This document shows, in pieces, positions 62,707-64,000 of a stretch of 64,000 bases of DNA. Origin of the DNA: Chryseobacterium gallinarum. GTDB lineage: Bacteria > Bacteroidota > Bacteroidia > Flavobacteriales > Weeksellaceae. The stretch spans positions 4,220,001 through 4,284,000 of the forward strand of contig NZ_CP009928.1 in the NCBI RefSeq assembly GCF_001021975.1, written 5' to 3'. Below the pieces are notes generated by a model. The model worked only from the letters and a program-made list of their open reading frames with translations, had not been told where the DNA came from and did no database searches. Every line of letters begins with the position of its first letter. The stretch's first letter is position 1. Position numbers and translations under genes: made by a program.

Positions 62707-62996
62707 TCTTGATATATAGCATCTATATTAATTTCTAAATCCTCTGCCACTCTTAATGCCCTTATGGTCATTCCATCTCTGACAAATTGCTGTCTTATCT
62801 CCCGTGCCAGATCATCCACATTCGGGCTCTCCAGATACCTTCTTGAACCAACCCCAACGGTGGGAGCGGACTTGAACTGTCCTTTATCTGCCAAGAGGAG
62901 TATCTTTTGATGCTGATAAGTGCTTTCACCTATAGCAAAATCTCCGTTCTTAATAATAATATTAAAGCTATCGTCTAAAAGGATGTCATTTGGCAT
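62703..62996 (-). CDS. gp25-like baseplate wedge protein
   Basis: The 97-residue protein resembles T4 gp25-type baseplate wedge proteins: IKNGDFAIGESTYQHQKILL, FKSAPTVGVGSRRY and REIRQQFVRDGMTI. Such proteins are a core baseplate part conserved in phages, R-type pyocins, type VI secretion systems and extracellular contractile injection systems. It lies between an unknown small gene and the LysM gene and shares its stop with the next start (ATGA). Confidence 0.75.
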   Translation of the reverse strand: MPNDILLDDSFNIIIKNGDFAIGESTYQHQKILLLADKGQFKSAPTVGVGSRRYLESPNVDDLAREIRQQFVRDGMTIRALRVAEDLEINIDAIYQE

Positions 62997-62997
62997 T

Positions 62998-63222
62998 CTA
63001 TGTTATATTTCCGGTTCCTGTGCCTGTTTGAGCTGTAGCTGTTCCTGTTGTGGCTACGGTAACTTTTACCTCACCACTTCGTACGAATTTATCTATTGCA
63101 TCCGCAAGCTTATTAGCTATTCTCTGCCGGGATTCTTCCGGCTTCTCGGTTGCAGAAGCTTCCGAAGTGAATATCTCCAAAAGATCATTGAGTAATATTG
63201 GTTTTCCTGTATTTAAACTCAT
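62998..63222 (-). CDS. Small phage protein of unknown function
   Basis: The 74-residue protein has one predicted helix (RQRIANKLADAIDKFVRSGE) and a Thr/Gly/Ala-rich tail (TTGTATAQTGTGTGNI). It overlaps the spike gene by four bases and the gp25-like gene lies one base downstream, so it is clearly part of the tail operon. Function unknown. Confidence 0.65.
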   Translation of the reverse strand: MSLNTGKPILLNDLLEIFTSEASATEKPEESRQRIANKLADAIDKFVRSGEVKVTVATTGTATAQTGTGTGNIT

Positions 63223-63707
63223 TTTAAAAGCTTTTTAAAATCATCTTTTATATCTAAAAATTCATCCTGTAGAATCAATTGAATAGTTACCCCCATATTG
63301 GTCTGATATCCTCTCTCTATCACGGTAAAAAGCCGCTGTAAAAGGTTAAGCATGTTCTGATTATTTGCTTCCATACAGATTTTGTCCGTTAGTTCCAGTT
63401 TGGTATCTCCAACTACCCAGAGAAACTTATCCACCTGATCAGTGGCTACCACCATCCAGTCGTCATCATCTTCAACCCTAACAGCCAGTACATAGGTTCC
63501 GATTTTGGGAATCTGAAGGAAGCTTTTGTTATCAGAAATCACAGGCTTTAACCGGACATCTAAAAACTCCTGGTCATCTTCATCAATCAGAATACAGGTA
63601 GCCTGACTTTCGTTAACAGACTTTACCCTGGCTATATTGCTGACGGCAGGAGCAAGGCTTTTAGCCAAACTTTCAAACCCTGCCCGTAACTGTTCCGGTG
63701 TTGCCAT
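63219..63707 (-). CDS. Baseplate spike protein (gpV-like)
   Basis: The 162-residue protein begins with MATPEQLRAGFESLAKSLAP, then an OB-like domain (ARVKSVNESQATCILIDEDD, LDVRLKPVI, GTYVLAVRVEDDDDWMVVAT). This pattern fits gpV/spike proteins of contractile tails, which form the piercing tip. The C-terminus is short and lacks a long beta-helix. It begins 35 bases before the stop of the hub gene, an overlap that is common in phage late operons. Confidence 0.7.
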   Translation of the reverse strand: MATPEQLRAGFESLAKSLAPAVSNIARVKSVNESQATCILIDEDDQEFLDVRLKPVISDNKSFLQIPKIGTYVLAVRVEDDDDWMVVATDQVDKFLWVVGDTKLELTDKICMEANNQNMLNLLQRLFTVIERGYQTNMGVTIQLILQDEFLDIKDDFKKLLK

Positions 63708-64000
63708 CCCAAATAAATCCTAATTGAACTGTTTGTCTACCTCCTCCCATTCCAAATTCGCCCGATACCGACTCAACAAAATAATCTCCTGTTTTTTCCG
63801 GATACATTCCACCATCGATCTCTAATACCATTCCTTTATTAATATAAGGCACCAGGAAAAGCTGAATATTTCCTTCATAGCCTTTGTAATTTTCTTTTAT
63901 TTGAAGCCTGTTTACTATCTCTTTTACATATTGGGAAGGTATACCCGCTTTTATTTTTACTTCTTTTTCGTCATCATATTTTTTCATAACCCGGTTAAGT
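63673..64000 (-). CDS. Tail hub protein (gpD-like), C-terminal part only
   Basis: The open frame runs off the right edge. The visible 109 residues read LNRVMKKYDDEKEVKIKAGI, then GYEGNIQLFLVPYINKGM, EIDGGMYPEKTGDYFVESV and GRQTVQLGFIWDG. This strand-rich end resembles late-control gene D/hub proteins that sit above the spike. An ATG at 63987 is in frame but probably internal, since such proteins are about 300-400 residues long. The rest lies beyond the window. Confidence 0.65.
   Translation of the reverse strand, partial: LNRVMKKYDDEKEVKIKAGIPSQYVKEIVNRLQIKENYKGYEGNIQLFLVPYINKGMVLEIDGGMYPEKTGDYFVESVSGEFGMGGGRQTVQLGFIWDGNTGTVTGRV

Larger units (their letters stand above)
56919..64000 (-). mobile_element. 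Late end of a contractile-tail prophage (or tail-derived particle)
   Basis: Eleven or twelve tightly packed, overlapping minus-strand genes run from the right edge to the holin at 56919. Their order, hub, spike, gp25-like, LysM, baseplate J-like, unknown, collar, fibre, unknowns, holin, is the late order of Mu/P2-like contractile tails. Only the 3' end of the module is in the window. No integrase, capsid, terminase or repressor gene can be seen, so whether this is a prophage or a phage-tail-like bacteriocin is open. Confidence 0.85.

Noticed and set aside
1..64000. CRISPR arrays, tRNA or rRNA genes
   Set aside because: I looked for regularly spaced repeats, for the T-loop pattern of tRNAs and for rRNA-like conserved stretches and found none that I could support.
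56919..64000. Extracellular contractile injection system or type VI secretion system
   Set aside because: The hub and spike are separate small proteins, and a holin and collar-type fibre proteins are present, which fits a phage tail better. No AAA+ ATPase typical of injection systems is seen. The part beyond the window could change this.

Overview
The window looks like the chromosome of a Bacteroidota (Flavobacteriia) bacterium, most likely Chryseobacterium or a close relative. The evidence is the AT-rich DNA, TAnnTTTG-type -7 promoter boxes, a GLPGLI-family protein, and protein sequences and gene neighbourhoods typical of that group. I could run no database search, so the taxon is an inference. 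No rRNA, tRNA, CRISPR array or intact insertion sequence was seen.

Layout. 1-7.6 kb: the 2-oxoglutarate dehydrogenase genes odhA-odhB, a START-like protein, an S41 peptidase and an outer-membrane barrel. 7.8-12.7 kb: a leftward glycogen operon (glgB-glgA-glgC). 12.9-27.0 kb: the most interesting block. It holds two serine esterases, an M17 aminopeptidase, two ATP-grasp ligases, a YbdK/GCS2-type carboxylate-amine ligase, a class-I glutamine-amidotransferase-like protein and a further ATP-grasp-like protein, all rightward. They are followed by cyanophycin synthetase (cphA, leftward), cyanophycinase (cphB) and an isoaspartyl peptidase (both rightward). The block reads as a pathway that makes, modifies and recycles an amide-linked peptide or polymer. 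The cyanophycin part is a known system. The role of the extra ligases is not known to me.

27-36.5 kb: housekeeping and small accessory genes, including a YtxH-like protein behind a sigma-54-like promoter, a methyltransferase broken by a one-base frameshift, two SHOCT-domain paralogues, hisS, ssb, an HPP membrane protein and nudK. 36.6-43.4 kb: two large repeat proteins (WG/Sel1 and TPR) and a tandem pair of unknown exported proteins with matching promoters. 43.5-46.8 kb: an Lrp-family regulator and a cobalamin riboswitch in front of metE, the B12-independent methionine synthase. 47.1-55.1 kb: a J-domain/KTSC protein, an RND efflux operon (TolC, adaptor, pump) with its TetR regulator and palindromic operator candidates, and a CvfB-like RNA-binding protein.

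55.1-64 kb: a gene-poor stretch, a small cysteine-containing exported protein, a GLPGLI protein, and then the late end of a contractile-tail phage module read leftward and running off the right edge. In order of transcription it contains a hub (gpD-like), spike (gpV-like), gp25-like protein, LysM tail protein, baseplate J-like protein, fibre and collar proteins, and a holin. It is a prophage or a phage-tail-derived particle. The window does not show which.
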